DNA from: Salinimicrobium marinum | GTDB taxonomy: Bacteria > Bacteroidota > Bacteroidia > Flavobacteriales > Flavobacteriaceae | Assembly (NCBI RefSeq): GCF_014651535.1 | Contig: NZ_BMXB01000006.1 | Coordinates: 62,001 to 126,000 of the forward strand | Direction: 5' to 3' | Length of the DNA stretch: 64,000 bases | Shown: positions 43,273-54,755 of the stretch, piece by piece | How the letters are laid out: every line of letters starts with the position of its first letter | Position numbering within the stretch: the stretch's first letter is position 1 | The notes under the pieces: model-generated | What the model was told of the DNA's origin: nothing | Database searches by the model: none | The model's input: the letters and a program-made list of their open reading frames with translations, nothing else | Made by a program: the position numbers and the translations under genes

Positions 43273-45165
43273 ATGGAAGATAACAGGTATTTTGTAATTG
43301 ATTTTGACAGCACATTTACCCAGGTAGAAGCCCTTGACGTTTTAGGCGAAATTTCCCTGGCAAACGATAAAGACCGGGAGAAAAATCTGGAAGAGGTGAA
43401 AGACCTTACCGATCAGGGAATGAAAGGAGATCTTTCCTTTCGGGAATCCCTCGAAAAAAGGCTGGCACTTCTAAAAGCAAACAAAGAACACCTGGCGCCT
43501 TTAGTGGAAGCCCTGAGTAAAAGGATCTCCTCTTCATTTATAAGAAACAAATCTTTTTTCCAGGAGAACCGTGATAATATTTATATTATTTCCAATGGGT
43601 TCAAGGAATTTATTGTGCCTATAGTTCAGGAATATGGCGTGAAGGAAGAAAATGTTTTTGCAAATACGTTCGAATTTGATGCCAATGGAAACATTACTGG
43701 TTTTGATATGGAAAACGGACTTTCCTTCAATAATGGAAAAGTAGAACAACTTAAAACACTGGACCTTAAAGGAGATGTGTACGTTATTGGAGACGGGTAC
43801 ACAGATTATGAGATCAAAGCTGCGGGGCTGGCCAATAAATTCTATGCATTTACCGAAAATGTGGAAAGAGCCAATATTCTTGAAAAAGCAGATCATATCA
43901 CTCCAAGCCTTGATGAATTTTTATTTTTACACAACATGAATAAAGCCATTTCTTATCCCAAAAACAGGATAAATGTATTATTGCTGGAAAACGTCCACCC
44001 TGATGCTTTCAAGATAATGAAAGAAGAAGGATACAATATCACCACCCATTCCGGTGCTATGGATGAAGAAGAACTGGCAGAAAAGATTAAAGATGTATCT
44101 GTGATCGGGATCAGGTCCAAGACACAGCTTACCAAAAAAGTGCTTAAAAATGCTAATAGATTGATTGCTGTAGGAGCCTTTTGTATAGGAACCAATCAAA
44201 TTGACCTGGACGAATGTCTTAGAAGAGGGATCGCTGTTTTTAATGCACCTTACAGCAACACCAGGTCTGTGGTAGAGCTGGCCATTGGGGAAATTATTCT
44301 GCTTATGCGCAACCTGCCCGATAAGATCATGAAAATGCATGAAGGTACCTGGAATAAATCTTCCGATAATAGTTTCGAAACCCGCGGGAAGAAACTCGGG
44401 ATCGTTGGATATGGAAATATTGGAGCCCAGCTTTCTGTAGTGGCAGAATCTATAGGTTTTGATGTTTATTTTTATGATGTGGTGGAAAAACTAGCGCTGG
44501 GAAATGCCACAAAATGTAATTCCCTCGAAGAGTTGTTTGAGAAAGTAGATATTGTAACCCTGCACGTGGACGGAAGAAAATCCAATAAAAACCTGATTGG
44601 GGATAAAGAATTTGAGCAAATGAAGGATGGGGTGATATTCCTCAACCTTAGCCGTGGACATGTAGTAGACATTGATGCACTTCAGAAGCATATTACCTCC
44701 GGAAAAATTCAGGGAGCGGGAATCGATGTTTTTCCTGAAGAGCCTAAGACCAATAATGAAACTTTTGGATCTGCACTTCGGAATTTACCAAATGTCATTC
44801 TTACGCCGCATATTGGTGGAAGTACACAGGAAGCTCAGGAAAACATCGGAAATTTTGTTCCAGGTAAGATCATTGATTACATCAACACCGGAAGCACCAC
44901 CAACAGTGTCAACTTCCCGAACCTGCAGTTACCGGTTCTTGAAAATGCTCACAGGCTTATCCATATTCACCACAATGTACCGGGAATCCTTGCGAAAATC
45001 AATGAGATCCTGGCAAAACACAACATCAATATTGTAGGCCAATATTTAAAGACCAATGAAACCATTGGTTATGTGATTACAGACATTAACAAGGCGTACG
45101 ATAAAGGGCTTATCAAAGACCTAAAAGAAATAAAAGACACCGTAAAATTCCGGATCTTATATTAA
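43273..45165 (+). CDS. Fused phosphoserine phosphatase / D-3-phosphoglycerate dehydrogenase
   Basis: 630 residues carrying first and last enzymes of serine synthesis. N-terminal HAD phosphatase (about residues 1-220): motif I DFDSTFT (residues 10-16), motif II IISNGF, motif IV GDGYTDYEIKAAG. PGDH part (about residues 235-550): NAD site GIVGYGNIGAQ, SRGHVVD, Glu, and the catalytic His in TPHIGGSTQEAQEN. A C-terminal ACT domain (about residues 555-630) is the likely serine sensor. The transaminase SerC is not in the window. Frame is continuous with no sign of assembly fusion. Confidence 0.9.
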   Translation: MEDNRYFVIDFDSTFTQVEALDVLGEISLANDKDREKNLEEVKDLTDQGMKGDLSFRESLEKRLALLKANKEHLAPLVEALSKRISSSFIRNKSFFQENRDNIYIISNGFKEFIVPIVQEYGVKEENVFANTFEFDANGNITGFDMENGLSFNNGKVEQLKTLDLKGDVYVIGDGYTDYEIKAAGLANKFYAFTENVERANILEKADHITPSLDEFLFLHNMNKAISYPKNRINVLLLENVHPDAFKIMKEEGYNITTHSGAMDEEELAEKIKDVSVIGIRSKTQLTKKVLKNANRLIAVGAFCIGTNQIDLDECLRRGIAVFNAPYSNTRSVVELAIGEIILLMRNLPDKIMKMHEGTWNKSSDNSFETRGKKLGIVGYGNIGAQLSVVAESIGFDVYFYDVVEKLALGNATKCNSLEELFEKVDIVTLHVDGRKSNKNLIGDKEFEQMKDGVIFLNLSRGHVVDIDALQKHITSGKIQGAGIDVFPEEPKTNNETFGSALRNLPNVILTPHIGGSTQEAQENIGNFVPGKIIDYINTGSTTNSVNFPNLQLPVLENAHRLIHIHHNVPGILAKINEILAKHNINIVGQYLKTNETIGYVITDINKAYDKGLIKDLKEIKDTVKFRILY

Positions 45166-45215
45166 ACATTCTCTCTAAGAGACCCGTACATTAGTTTTAG
45201 AAAAGGGGTTTTTGA

Positions 45216-47459
<2,244 letters not shown>

Positions 47460-47477
47460 TATCAATTAATAATTTAA

Positions 47478-47521
47478 AAAAAAGATCCAGTTTTCCAATC
47501 GGAGAAACTGGATCTTTTTTT
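47478..47521 (+). terminator. Terminator after GH97
   Basis: Arms gatccagttt (47484-47493) and aaactggatc flank a short loop, followed by a T-rich tract. Confidence 0.85.
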
Positions 47522-47580
47522 ATTTCTAACCTGAAAAAATGATCTGCAGGTTTTAATCAGACGAAAAAGAGGTAGCTTTT

Positions 47581-48435
47581 TTAATCCTGATTCTTTGTCT
47601 GATGTAAAACCAATACAGGAATGGTGGAATAATGACCCAGATTTTTATATAGTGGACTCATTAATAAATTCTGAAAGAAATTATGTTTCTTGTTGATAAA
47701 GGCAATCATATCGCTGTCCCGGCTCTCTGTAAAGCAATAAATACCTATGGGCAGACTAACGTGTTCAAGCGAGTGGAAACTGTGGGATACGTCCCTTAGA
47801 TAAAGTCCAATGTGTTTCTTGTTGGCTTCCTGGGAACTGCTGAGTTCTCCATCTTCTACCACGTGCAGCACTCTTATGGCGGCATTGAATTTTTCGGTGA
47901 GCTGCGTGATGAAATCAAAGTCTTTTTTATGGTGTCGCATTTTATATCCGTTTGGCAGTACAATTTCCCTTATTTCTTTAAAAGTTATGTGAGAAGGTAC
48001 CGCCAGTATAGGGCAATTCTGGACCTCTTCCATAATATTTTTCGTGTTACTGCCATACAGTACATCATAATCACCTGTACTTCCCTGTGTGCCAATAATG
48101 ATGATTTCAAAAGAATTTTCTGCTATGATTTTTTTAATGGCTTCTGTTAAGGAATCGTTGCTGGTAATGCCTATAAATTCATGATTTTTTAATTTCTTTT
48201 GAGTAGTAATTTTGAGGATAAATTCTTTTAGGTTTTTCTCAGCATCTGCTTTTGCTTTTTCTGCAGTGGCATTTCCGGGAATGGCCGATAATTTACTTTC
48301 AGAATCATATCCGTTGACCTTATAAGTATTCAGGAGTGTAAATTGGCAGGAATCCTTCCGGTACATATCTATGGCATAAAAAATGGCATTTAAGGAATTC
48401 TCTGAAAAATCGGTAGGTAGAAGGATGTTTTTCAT
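47581..48435 (-). CDS. Universal stress protein, two-domain
   Basis: 284 residues: first USP domain with ILLPTDFSENSLNAIFYAID and the ATP loop IIGTQGSTGDYDVLYGSNT (about residues 115-133), second domain degenerate. Tandem-USP proteins of this length are usual in Flavobacteriaceae. It belongs to a group with three other USP genes at 54756-57406 and a Crp-type regulator. The exact ligand is unknown. Confidence 0.85.
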   Translation of the reverse strand: MKNILLPTDFSENSLNAIFYAIDMYRKDSCQFTLLNTYKVNGYDSESKLSAIPGNATAEKAKADAEKNLKEFILKITTQKKLKNHEFIGITSNDSLTEAIKKIIAENSFEIIIIGTQGSTGDYDVLYGSNTKNIMEEVQNCPILAVPSHITFKEIREIVLPNGYKMRHHKKDFDFITQLTEKFNAAIRVLHVVEDGELSSSQEANKKHIGLYLRDVSHSFHSLEHVSLPIGIYCFTESRDSDMIAFINKKHNFFQNLLMSPLYKNLGHYSTIPVLVLHQTKNQD

Positions 48436-48818
48436 GATTGCAGAAATAAAATTAAGTTCTAATATATCTATTTTTCAATGAAAAAGAAATGATAATGATC
48501 AGACATCTTGTGATGTGAAGATGTTTTTCAGGCAGATATTATTGTTGGACTAGAAAGCTTGCACAGCGATTAATCCCTCAAAATCCAACAGTGGATGGTT
48601 ATGGCTAATGAGAAGGTGGGAACGGAAAAGCTTGTAAAAAGCTTTTAATCCTAAATCCGGAATCTATTTCTGAATCTTGTGGTACTATTTTCAGGTATTC
48701 CTAAAAATCGGGTAAACCCAAAGCTTCGGAACAGGTTGTTATAAACCTAATTTTTCAGAAAGGCTTTTCTTCAGAAGCATTGATATTTTTGAAATTCTTT
48801 TGAGGAATAGCAAGCAGG
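48436..48818. other. 383-bp gap between the USP gene and the response regulator gene
   Basis: It contains overlapping inverted repeats near the USP promoter (acatctt at 48503-48509 and aagatgt at 48518-48524). No coding frame is supported. Confidence 0.4.
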
Positions 48819-49862
48819 TTATCTAATACTTTGAAGTTTATCCATGTTCAGGATCTTTATGCTTCTTCCTTCAATATCAATTACCCCGTCTTTCTTTAGA
48901 CTCGACAGGCTTCTTATAAAACTTTCTGTAGAGATGCCTGCTACACTGGCCAGGTCACTGCGTGAAATTTTAATCTCGTCCTGACTTTTATCTTTCATAA
49001 GTTCTGCAAACTGTAAAATGGTGTTGGTGGTTTTCTTTAAAACCGATCCATACGCCATTTCCAGCAGGTGCTCTTTTAGAGTAGATAAATTATCTGAAAG
49101 TAACTGGGCCAGCTCAATTGTCAACTGATGATTTTTGGAAAGGATTCCATTGAATTCTGTGTGTGGGATCCTGTAGAGCATTGATTTTTCAAGAGCAGTT
49201 GCAGTTTCAGGGTACGAAGACATATTTTTGAAACAGTAATATCCGAAGAAATTACCTTTATTATAAACCCCTGTAATCAATTCCTTTCCATACTCATCCA
49301 TCCTATGCGTTTTAACCAGGCCTTTATCCAGCAGGTAAACATAATCGGCATTTTTATTCTCCTCATAGATGATCTTGTTTTTTGCACATTTGCAGATCTC
49401 ACCTTTTTTCTGAAAATAGTCCAGCAATTGGTTCATGGAGGAAATGGCAGCAGTTTTTTCTTCCTTGATCTTTTCTCTTTTCACTTTTAGAATAAAGTAC
49501 TTTGCAAGTCTGCTTTCAATGGCATCAATTAGATCCTTTTCAAGGAAAGGCTTTGTGAGGTAATCATCTGCGCCAAGGTTCATTCCTTTGCGCACATCGG
49601 CAGCTTCAGCTTTGGCCGATAAAAATATAAAAGGGATTAAACTGGTAGAGTCAATTTGATGCAGAGCTTCAAATACGCCGTATCCATCAAGTTCCGGCAT
49701 CAAGATATCGCACAAAATAAGGTCTGGCTGGTATCTTACTGCAAGCTCTACACCCATTTTACCGTTGGCTGCATCCAGCACCAGATAATTGAGCATCTCC
49801 AATAGTTCCTTGGTATTTTCTCTTAAAGTTTGATCATCTTCTATGAGCAGTATTTTTTTCAT
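48819..49862 (-). CDS. Response regulator fused to a Crp/Fnr-type DNA-binding module
   Basis: 347 residues. Receiver domain (about residues 1-122) with Asp9/Asp10, phosphoacceptor Asp52 in LILCDILMPE, and Lys in YLTKPF. A linker is followed by a cyclic-nucleotide-binding-type barrel (about residues 155-265) with a Cys pair in GEICKCAKN, and a winged helix (ISRSDLASVAGISTESFIRSL). It combines phosphorylation input with a Crp-like output. A sensor kinase is not encoded nearby. It probably controls the adjacent stress genes. Confidence 0.88.
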   Translation of the reverse strand: MKKILLIEDDQTLRENTKELLEMLNYLVLDAANGKMGVELAVRYQPDLILCDILMPELDGYGVFEALHQIDSTSLIPFIFLSAKAEAADVRKGMNLGADDYLTKPFLEKDLIDAIESRLAKYFILKVKREKIKEEKTAAISSMNQLLDYFQKKGEICKCAKNKIIYEENKNADYVYLLDKGLVKTHRMDEYGKELITGVYNKGNFFGYYCFKNMSSYPETATALEKSMLYRIPHTEFNGILSKNHQLTIELAQLLSDNLSTLKEHLLEMAYGSVLKKTTNTILQFAELMKDKSQDEIKISRSDLASVAGISTESFIRSLSSLKKDGVIDIEGRSIKILNMDKLQSIR

Positions 49863-50202
49863 AGTGCCTCATTATAAATAGTTTTTTCCTGAAAAAGTTC
49901 TGGTGAAATTAGTCGACATAGAAGAAATTATCGGGTGCTTTTTCCCTGGACTTATTTTCTTTTTCAAGAAATCAAAATTACCTCAGGTTACATTGTAACT
50001 GTCAGGTTCACAATAGATTTTCAGTTTTATTGCTTTCTGAAATCTGATATAAATATACTAAAATTTTCTTAAATTATTCGAGGATAAATTGTAAATTTAA
50101 ATAGAGATGCTCTCGTATTACAAGCGAAAAATATGACATATGTCATAGTAATTTCTGTAGCATCCTGTTAACTTGATTAGTGTAAAATAAAAAGCAGAAA
50201 CA
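49863..50202. other. Divergent regulatory region
   Basis: It holds gttac-att-gtaac (49987-49999) and the perfect palindrome at 50132-50147. Nothing else recognised. Confidence 0.45.
50132..50147. promoter_or_regulatory. Perfect 16-bp palindrome TATGACATATGTCATA, candidate Crp/Fnr-type operator
   Basis: Half-sites TATGAC/GTCATA resemble the TGAC-N4-GTCA layout of Fnr-family sites, 56 bp before the start at 50203 and next to the gene for a Crp-type regulator. Confidence 0.5.
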
Positions 50203-50880
50203 ATGGTACATTCAATACAGTCTAATGCGGCACGGGAATTATATGAAAACCTCGGAAAACTCTTTTATGCTATTGCGGCTGCCGATAAAGTAGTGAGTAG
50301 AGAAGAAATTCGTGTTCTTTACGAGATAGTGGAAAAAGAGTGGGTTCCTGTAGAAGATTCCAGCGATGAATATGGAACCGATCTCAGCTTTCAAATAGAA
50401 GTGATCTTCGACTGGTATAAAGACAATGACTTTTCAGCAGAAGCAGCTTATGAAAAATTTGAAACCTACCAGAAGGAACATACCGGCTTATTTGATGCTG
50501 ATTTAAATGATCTTATCTGGAAAACAGCCAACAGTATCGCTCAGGCTTTCCCAGGGAAAAACAGAAGTGAGATCCTAATGCTCATAAGGCTTAAATCCCT
50601 GCTGCACATACATAATATGGTGTCTCATGTATGCCAGAGCTGTGGTTTACCCTTACAGGAAGAAAATTATGGCACGAATCGCAATGATACATTTAATGAT
50701 GATTATTGTAACGTCTGCTTCCGGGATGGGGAATTTACGGACCATTCCCTCACTTTGCATAAGCTGGAGACACAATTAGAGGAGAGTGTAAAACATCATA
50801 ATACCATTTCCTTTGAAGAGGCCGAAAGGCTTAAAAAAGTTCTTCCTACTTTAAAAAGATGGCGAATGAGCAGGATTTGA
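50203..50880 (+). CDS. TerB-like domain fused to a putative zinc ribbon
   Basis: 225 residues. N-terminal part (about residues 1-120) is helical with the TerB-like IAAADKVVSREEIRVLYEI motif, a fold linked to metal/tellurite stress proteins. C-terminal part (about residues 145-175) is a CQSCGLPL...YCNVCFRDGEFT zinc ribbon of the PF12674 type (four Cys as CxxC x CxxC), followed by a helix. No enzyme site is seen. It lies divergent to the response regulator. Confidence 0.75.
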   Translation: MVHSIQSNAARELYENLGKLFYAIAAADKVVSREEIRVLYEIVEKEWVPVEDSSDEYGTDLSFQIEVIFDWYKDNDFSAEAAYEKFETYQKEHTGLFDADLNDLIWKTANSIAQAFPGKNRSEILMLIRLKSLLHIHNMVSHVCQSCGLPLQEENYGTNRNDTFNDDYCNVCFRDGEFTDHSLTLHKLETQLEESVKHHNTISFEEAERLKKVLPTLKRWRMSRI

Positions 50881-50977
50881 TCCTAATTAAAACCAGCAGC
50901 TTAAATTTTAAATATTCCAAGGTCTTAAGACTCTCATAAAAGCCTTTGGAATATAAGGTTTTCAGGCCGATTTCTTT

Positions 50978-50985
50978 TATCTTTG
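50978..50985 (+). promoter_or_regulatory. Putative -7 box (TATCTTTG) of azurin
   Basis: Exact TAnnTTTG; a TTTG lies 29 bp upstream, longer than the usual spacer. Confidence 0.4.
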
Positions 50986-51049
50986 GCTTATAAAATGGAA
51001 AACCATTTTTCAACGATAAATTTAATTTTTAAACTTTAACTAATTAATA

Positions 51050-51613
51050 ATGAGAAATTTGAATAGGATTTTAGCCATTTTTGTAACCGTGATAATGATA
51101 AGTTGCGGTAATAATCAAAAAGAAGAAGAGGAGAGAATTACTATTGGCGATAACAACCAGTTGGAATCTACTGAAACTTCTGAAGGAACCACATCAACTA
51201 CAGACACAGGTTCTGAAGCTTCTGAAACCAGTGAAGATGGAGTAGTGGAAGTAAGCATAACAGGAAATGACCAAATGCAGTTCAATAAGAATGAATTACG
51301 TGTTAAGGCGGGACAAACGGTACGTTTGACCCTTAACCACTCTGGTCAGTTAGCTGAAAATGTGATGGGGCACAATGTAGTGATCCTTAAACAGGGAACA
51401 GATGTGACAGATTTTGGAACTCGTGCAGCATCAGCCAGGGATAATGATTACATTCCGGCAGATTCAGATGAAGTTATAGCGCATACAGAAATGATTGGAG
51501 GAGGAGAAAGTACCACCATCGAATTTGAAGCTCCCGAAGCAGGAACCTACACTTTTATTTGTAGTTTTCCGGGACATTATGTTCAAATGCAGGGAGAATT
51601 TATCGTAGAATAA
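51050..51613 (+). CDS. Azurin, lipid-anchored blue copper protein
   Basis: 187 residues. A lipoprotein signal (VIMISCG, Cys19) and a Ser/Thr/Glu-rich linker (about residues 22-65) precede the cupredoxin domain. Copper ligands: His in NVMGHNVV and the Cys-His-Met set in ICSFPGHYVQMQG. Azurin is a periplasmic electron carrier; lipid anchoring with a long flexible linker is usual for Bacteroidota versions. It is flanked by stress genes and terminated by a hairpin. Confidence 0.9.
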   Translation: MRNLNRILAIFVTVIMISCGNNQKEEEERITIGDNNQLESTETSEGTTSTTDTGSEASETSEDGVVEVSITGNDQMQFNKNELRVKAGQTVRLTLNHSGQLAENVMGHNVVILKQGTDVTDFGTRAASARDNDYIPADSDEVIAHTEMIGGGESTTIEFEAPEAGTYTFICSFPGHYVQMQGEFIVE

Positions 51614-51635
51614 ATTCTGAAAACTTCAAGAATAT

Positions 51636-51667
51636 AAATCCTGAGCCCGGCTCAGGATTTTTTTTTG
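51636..51667 (+). terminator. Terminator after azurin
   Basis: Arms aaatcctgagc and gctcaggattt followed by a run of T. Confidence 0.9.
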
Positions 51668-51798
51668 CTTCAACTTCTCCTTACAACCTGGTTTAACAGA
51701 AGAAAAAGAAAAAATAACGTGGATTTAGCTTTTCATTCAATAATTATTTAAATCTTTAATAGGCACAATAAAGAACAGTATTTAAAAAATTCCAGAAT

Positions 51799-52728
51799 AT
51801 GATATTAACACTTACCGTGAATCCCGCACTGGATATTTATACCACTGTAGAACACATAGAATCTAATGAGAAATTAAGATGTAAAGCTCCAAAAAATGAT
51901 CCTGGTGGTGGTGGCGTAAATGTATCTCGAGTGATCAAACGACTTGGAGGGGATTCTACGGCAGTTTATACCAAAGGGGGCTATACCGGTGATATGTTCC
52001 ATGATCTTCTAGAGCAGGAAGGTATTCGCCAGGACACGGTACAGGTGAAAAATAATCTAAGACAGAACTTTGCGGTCACCGAAACTTCTACGGGCAAACT
52101 TTATCGCTTCGGAATGCCGGGAGCACCTTTAGCAGCTTCGGAATATGAAGCGATCCTGGAAAAGATCGATGCCTATCCGGAAGCAGAATTCCTGGTGGCA
52201 AGCGGAAGTCTGCCACCCGGTGCGCCTGAAGATTTTTATGCCAGGGTAGCAAAAAGAGCTAAAAAGAATAACATTAAATTTATCCTTGATACCTCAGGAA
52301 AAGCTTTTTCGGAAGTTCTTAAGGAGGGAGCTTATCTTTTAAAACCCAATATGAGAGAGCTGCGAGATCTTACCGGCCAAAGTGCAGAAAGTGAACAGGA
52401 ACAGAAAGAACTCCTACTGGAGGTACTCGAAAAACATGATATTGAAGTGATCGTGGCTTCCCTGGGAGCCAACGGTGCTTATCTGGCAAAAGACGGGAAG
52501 GTGCAGCATTTCCCTGCCCCTTCTGTAGAACATATAAGTTCAATTGGAGCAGGGGATAGTATGGTGGCAGGAATTGTTTACAGTCTTTCCCGGGGGAACC
52601 CAGTAGATAAAGCTGTTCTTTACGGACTTGCCTGTGGAAGTGCAACCATAAAATCTCCGGGAACGGAACTACTGCAAAAAGAAGATGTAGTACAGCTTTA
52701 CAGTCAGATGACGGGCGATAACAAATAA
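51799..52728 (+). CDS. PfkB-family hexose kinase (1-phosphofructokinase type)
   Basis: 309 residues of the ribokinase fold. Opening TVNPALDIYTTV, the glycine stretch DPGGGGVNVSRVIKRLGG (about residues 35-52), and the anion hole with catalytic Asp GAGDSMVAGIVYSL (about residue 250) are visible. Sugar specificity (fructose-1-P, fructose-6-P or tagatose-6-P) is not settled. It precedes otsB by 32 bp, so the two are probably an operon. Confidence 0.87.
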   Translation: MILTLTVNPALDIYTTVEHIESNEKLRCKAPKNDPGGGGVNVSRVIKRLGGDSTAVYTKGGYTGDMFHDLLEQEGIRQDTVQVKNNLRQNFAVTETSTGKLYRFGMPGAPLAASEYEAILEKIDAYPEAEFLVASGSLPPGAPEDFYARVAKRAKKNNIKFILDTSGKAFSEVLKEGAYLLKPNMRELRDLTGQSAESEQEQKELLLEVLEKHDIEVIVASLGANGAYLAKDGKVQHFPAPSVEHISSIGAGDSMVAGIVYSLSRGNPVDKAVLYGLACGSATIKSPGTELLQKEDVVQLYSQMTGDNK

Positions 52729-52760
52729 ATTTTATTCAATAAATACAGCTAAACCAACCC

Positions 52761-53561
52761 ATGGAAACGAAAAAAGAGAAATTTCCCGCAGATCTACCTT
52801 CAGCTTTAAATAATTTTCAAAAAGTAAAGGAAGCTTTTCCGGAGTCGGGTCCGTTGTTGTTTCTGGATTTTGACGGTACCCTGGCACCTATTGTGGATCA
52901 TCATGATGATGCTGCCATTTCAGAAGAAATGAAATCATTGGTTAAAAAGTTATCTCAAAGATTTCCGCTTGCCGTAGTAAGTGGAAGGGGACTTTCAGAT
53001 GTTCGCAAAAGGGTCGATCTTCCGGAATTATATTATGCTGGCAGCCATGGATTTGAAATCTCCGGACCCAATGGATTTTCCAAAGATCATGAAGAGGCAG
53101 TAAAAGTGATTCCGGTTTTTAATGAAATAGAACCTATTTTAAAGGATAAACTTAAAGACATTCCCGGAGTGGATTTTGAGAGAAAGAAATTCACGCTGGC
53201 CATCCATTACCGGCAGGTGCCACAGGCGCAGGAGGAAGAAGTGCATTCTGCAGTTTCAAAGGTGCTGGAAGATCATAAACAGGTAACGAAAGCTGACGGG
53301 AAAAAAGTAATTGAGATTAGACCCGCCATTGACTGGCACAAAGGAAGAGCGGTGGAATTCCTCAAAAAACAACTTAGTCAAGAAGAAAATACATTTTCGG
53401 TGTATGTAGGAGATGATGTTACAGATGAAGATGCATTTGAATTTGTAAGTAACGGATTGGGTGTGCTTGTAGGAGAGCATGGCCGGCAGACTTTTGCAGA
53501 TTACAGCCTGAAGGATCTGGAGGAAGTAAAATCCTTTTTTCGGAAATTACTGGAGGAATAG
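52761..53561 (+). CDS. otsB: Trehalose-6-phosphate phosphatase
   Basis: 266 residues, HAD fold. Motif I LFLDFDGTLAPI (about residues 33-44), VVSGRGLSDV (motif II) and VGDDVTDEDAF (motif IV, about residue 214) are those of OtsB, which turns trehalose-6-P into trehalose. The synthase OtsA is not in the window. Pairing with a hexose kinase fits osmotic/starvation carbohydrate metabolism. Confidence 0.9.
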   Translation: METKKEKFPADLPSALNNFQKVKEAFPESGPLLFLDFDGTLAPIVDHHDDAAISEEMKSLVKKLSQRFPLAVVSGRGLSDVRKRVDLPELYYAGSHGFEISGPNGFSKDHEEAVKVIPVFNEIEPILKDKLKDIPGVDFERKKFTLAIHYRQVPQAQEEEVHSAVSKVLEDHKQVTKADGKKVIEIRPAIDWHKGRAVEFLKKQLSQEENTFSVYVGDDVTDEDAFEFVSNGLGVLVGEHGRQTFADYSLKDLEEVKSFFRKLLEE

Positions 53562-53581
53562 AATGAGATATTCTGTACGAG

Positions 53582-54724
53582 CTATATATAAGTTTCGGTT
53601 GGACTAAGCTCTGTTTCTGAAGAATGATAGGGATGCTTTACATTATATTCCAGGTGAGTGATCTCCAGGTGAAGCCAGGTGAAATCGCCATCCGGTAATT
53701 TCCAGGTAACTCTGCAGTTCGAAGGAATGCGGGTGCCGTTGAATTCCCGGTAGTCAAGAGCTTCCACCAGCCAGGGTTCCTGTTTGGCGTCTTTTCCGCC
53801 ACCTCTGTATCGCAAGGCCTCAAAAGATTGAAAATCTCCGGTTTCAGAAAAGCTAAAGGTGCCTGATACTTTCTGATCACCGACTCTTATAGTAGCCTGT
53901 GCTGTATGTTTACCGATCTGTTCCCAATGGAGATATTCCTTTGCTGCTGCAGAAGGAAACCAGCAAATTTCTGAAAGATACCTTATCATGGTTCCGGAAT
54001 TGATCCTGTCATTGGATTTTTCATCTACCACCTTGAACAAAGACAGCAACTTTATTAGCATTTTTCCCTGACCATTTTTTAATTGGTCCCTTCCGTGGAG
54101 ATAAATAAGAGGCATGGGCTGAACCCTTGTGGTCCAGACGAAGCCCGGATCCTGCACATTAAAATATTGTTCCGCAGAAAAGGGCATCCAGCTCCCATCG
54201 GGCTTTGTCCTCATCTTTCCCTGCTGTTTCAACCGTAGCGTTACAATTTCAGAAGTAACGGCGCTCCCCGATCTTTTGATCCATTTCTGAACTGCAGGTG
54301 GGAGGGAGACAAAATCTGCAGGGCGATGGACTTTCAGGTTTTCAATTTCAGCATTTTCAAATAATCCGGAACCTTCCTTTAAAGTGGCATTATTGAATTC
54401 CATTTTTCCATAGGCCGGGATACTTATCGCAATAATCACAAAGTTGAGAATGGTGCCATATTTTGCATCACCCCAGTTTAAAGTAATAAGGAATTGAGAC
54501 ATGATCACTGCAGCAATGGTTATTTGTGGCCATCGTTCTGCCTTCATATAATAAGCTGTCAAAGCCGCAAAGAATAGTAGGGCTGTAAACAACCATAATA
54601 CTCCCAACGGCCTTGAAATTGTTTGACTCAATTCACTTACTGTTGCGGGACGAAAAGCTTTGACCACGCCCACCATGTGTATGGATCCATGAAGAAGTAA
54701 GATAATTAAAAACAGCGTCCTCAT
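53582..54724 (-). CDS. DUF6544/DUF6920-family membrane protein
   Basis: 380 residues. N-terminal third has about four hydrophobic helices (LFLIILLLHGSIHMVGVV; LGVLWLFTALLFFAALTAYYM; ITIAAVIMSQFLITLNW; GTILNFVIIAISIPAYG). The rest is a soluble domain with the DUF6544 pattern (VQKWIKRSGS; RTKPDGSWMPFSAEQYFN; EICWFPSAAAKEYLHWE). Function is unknown. It converges on otsB. Confidence 0.75.
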   Translation of the reverse strand: MRTLFLIILLLHGSIHMVGVVKAFRPATVSELSQTISRPLGVLWLFTALLFFAALTAYYMKAERWPQITIAAVIMSQFLITLNWGDAKYGTILNFVIIAISIPAYGKMEFNNATLKEGSGLFENAEIENLKVHRPADFVSLPPAVQKWIKRSGSAVTSEIVTLRLKQQGKMRTKPDGSWMPFSAEQYFNVQDPGFVWTTRVQPMPLIYLHGRDQLKNGQGKMLIKLLSLFKVVDEKSNDRINSGTMIRYLSEICWFPSAAAKEYLHWEQIGKHTAQATIRVGDQKVSGTFSFSETGDFQSFEALRYRGGGKDAKQEPWLVEALDYREFNGTRIPSNCRVTWKLPDGDFTWLHLEITHLEYNVKHPYHSSETELSPTETYI

Positions 54725-54755
54725 ATGTTACGAATTGAATGCTTACATATTTCTC

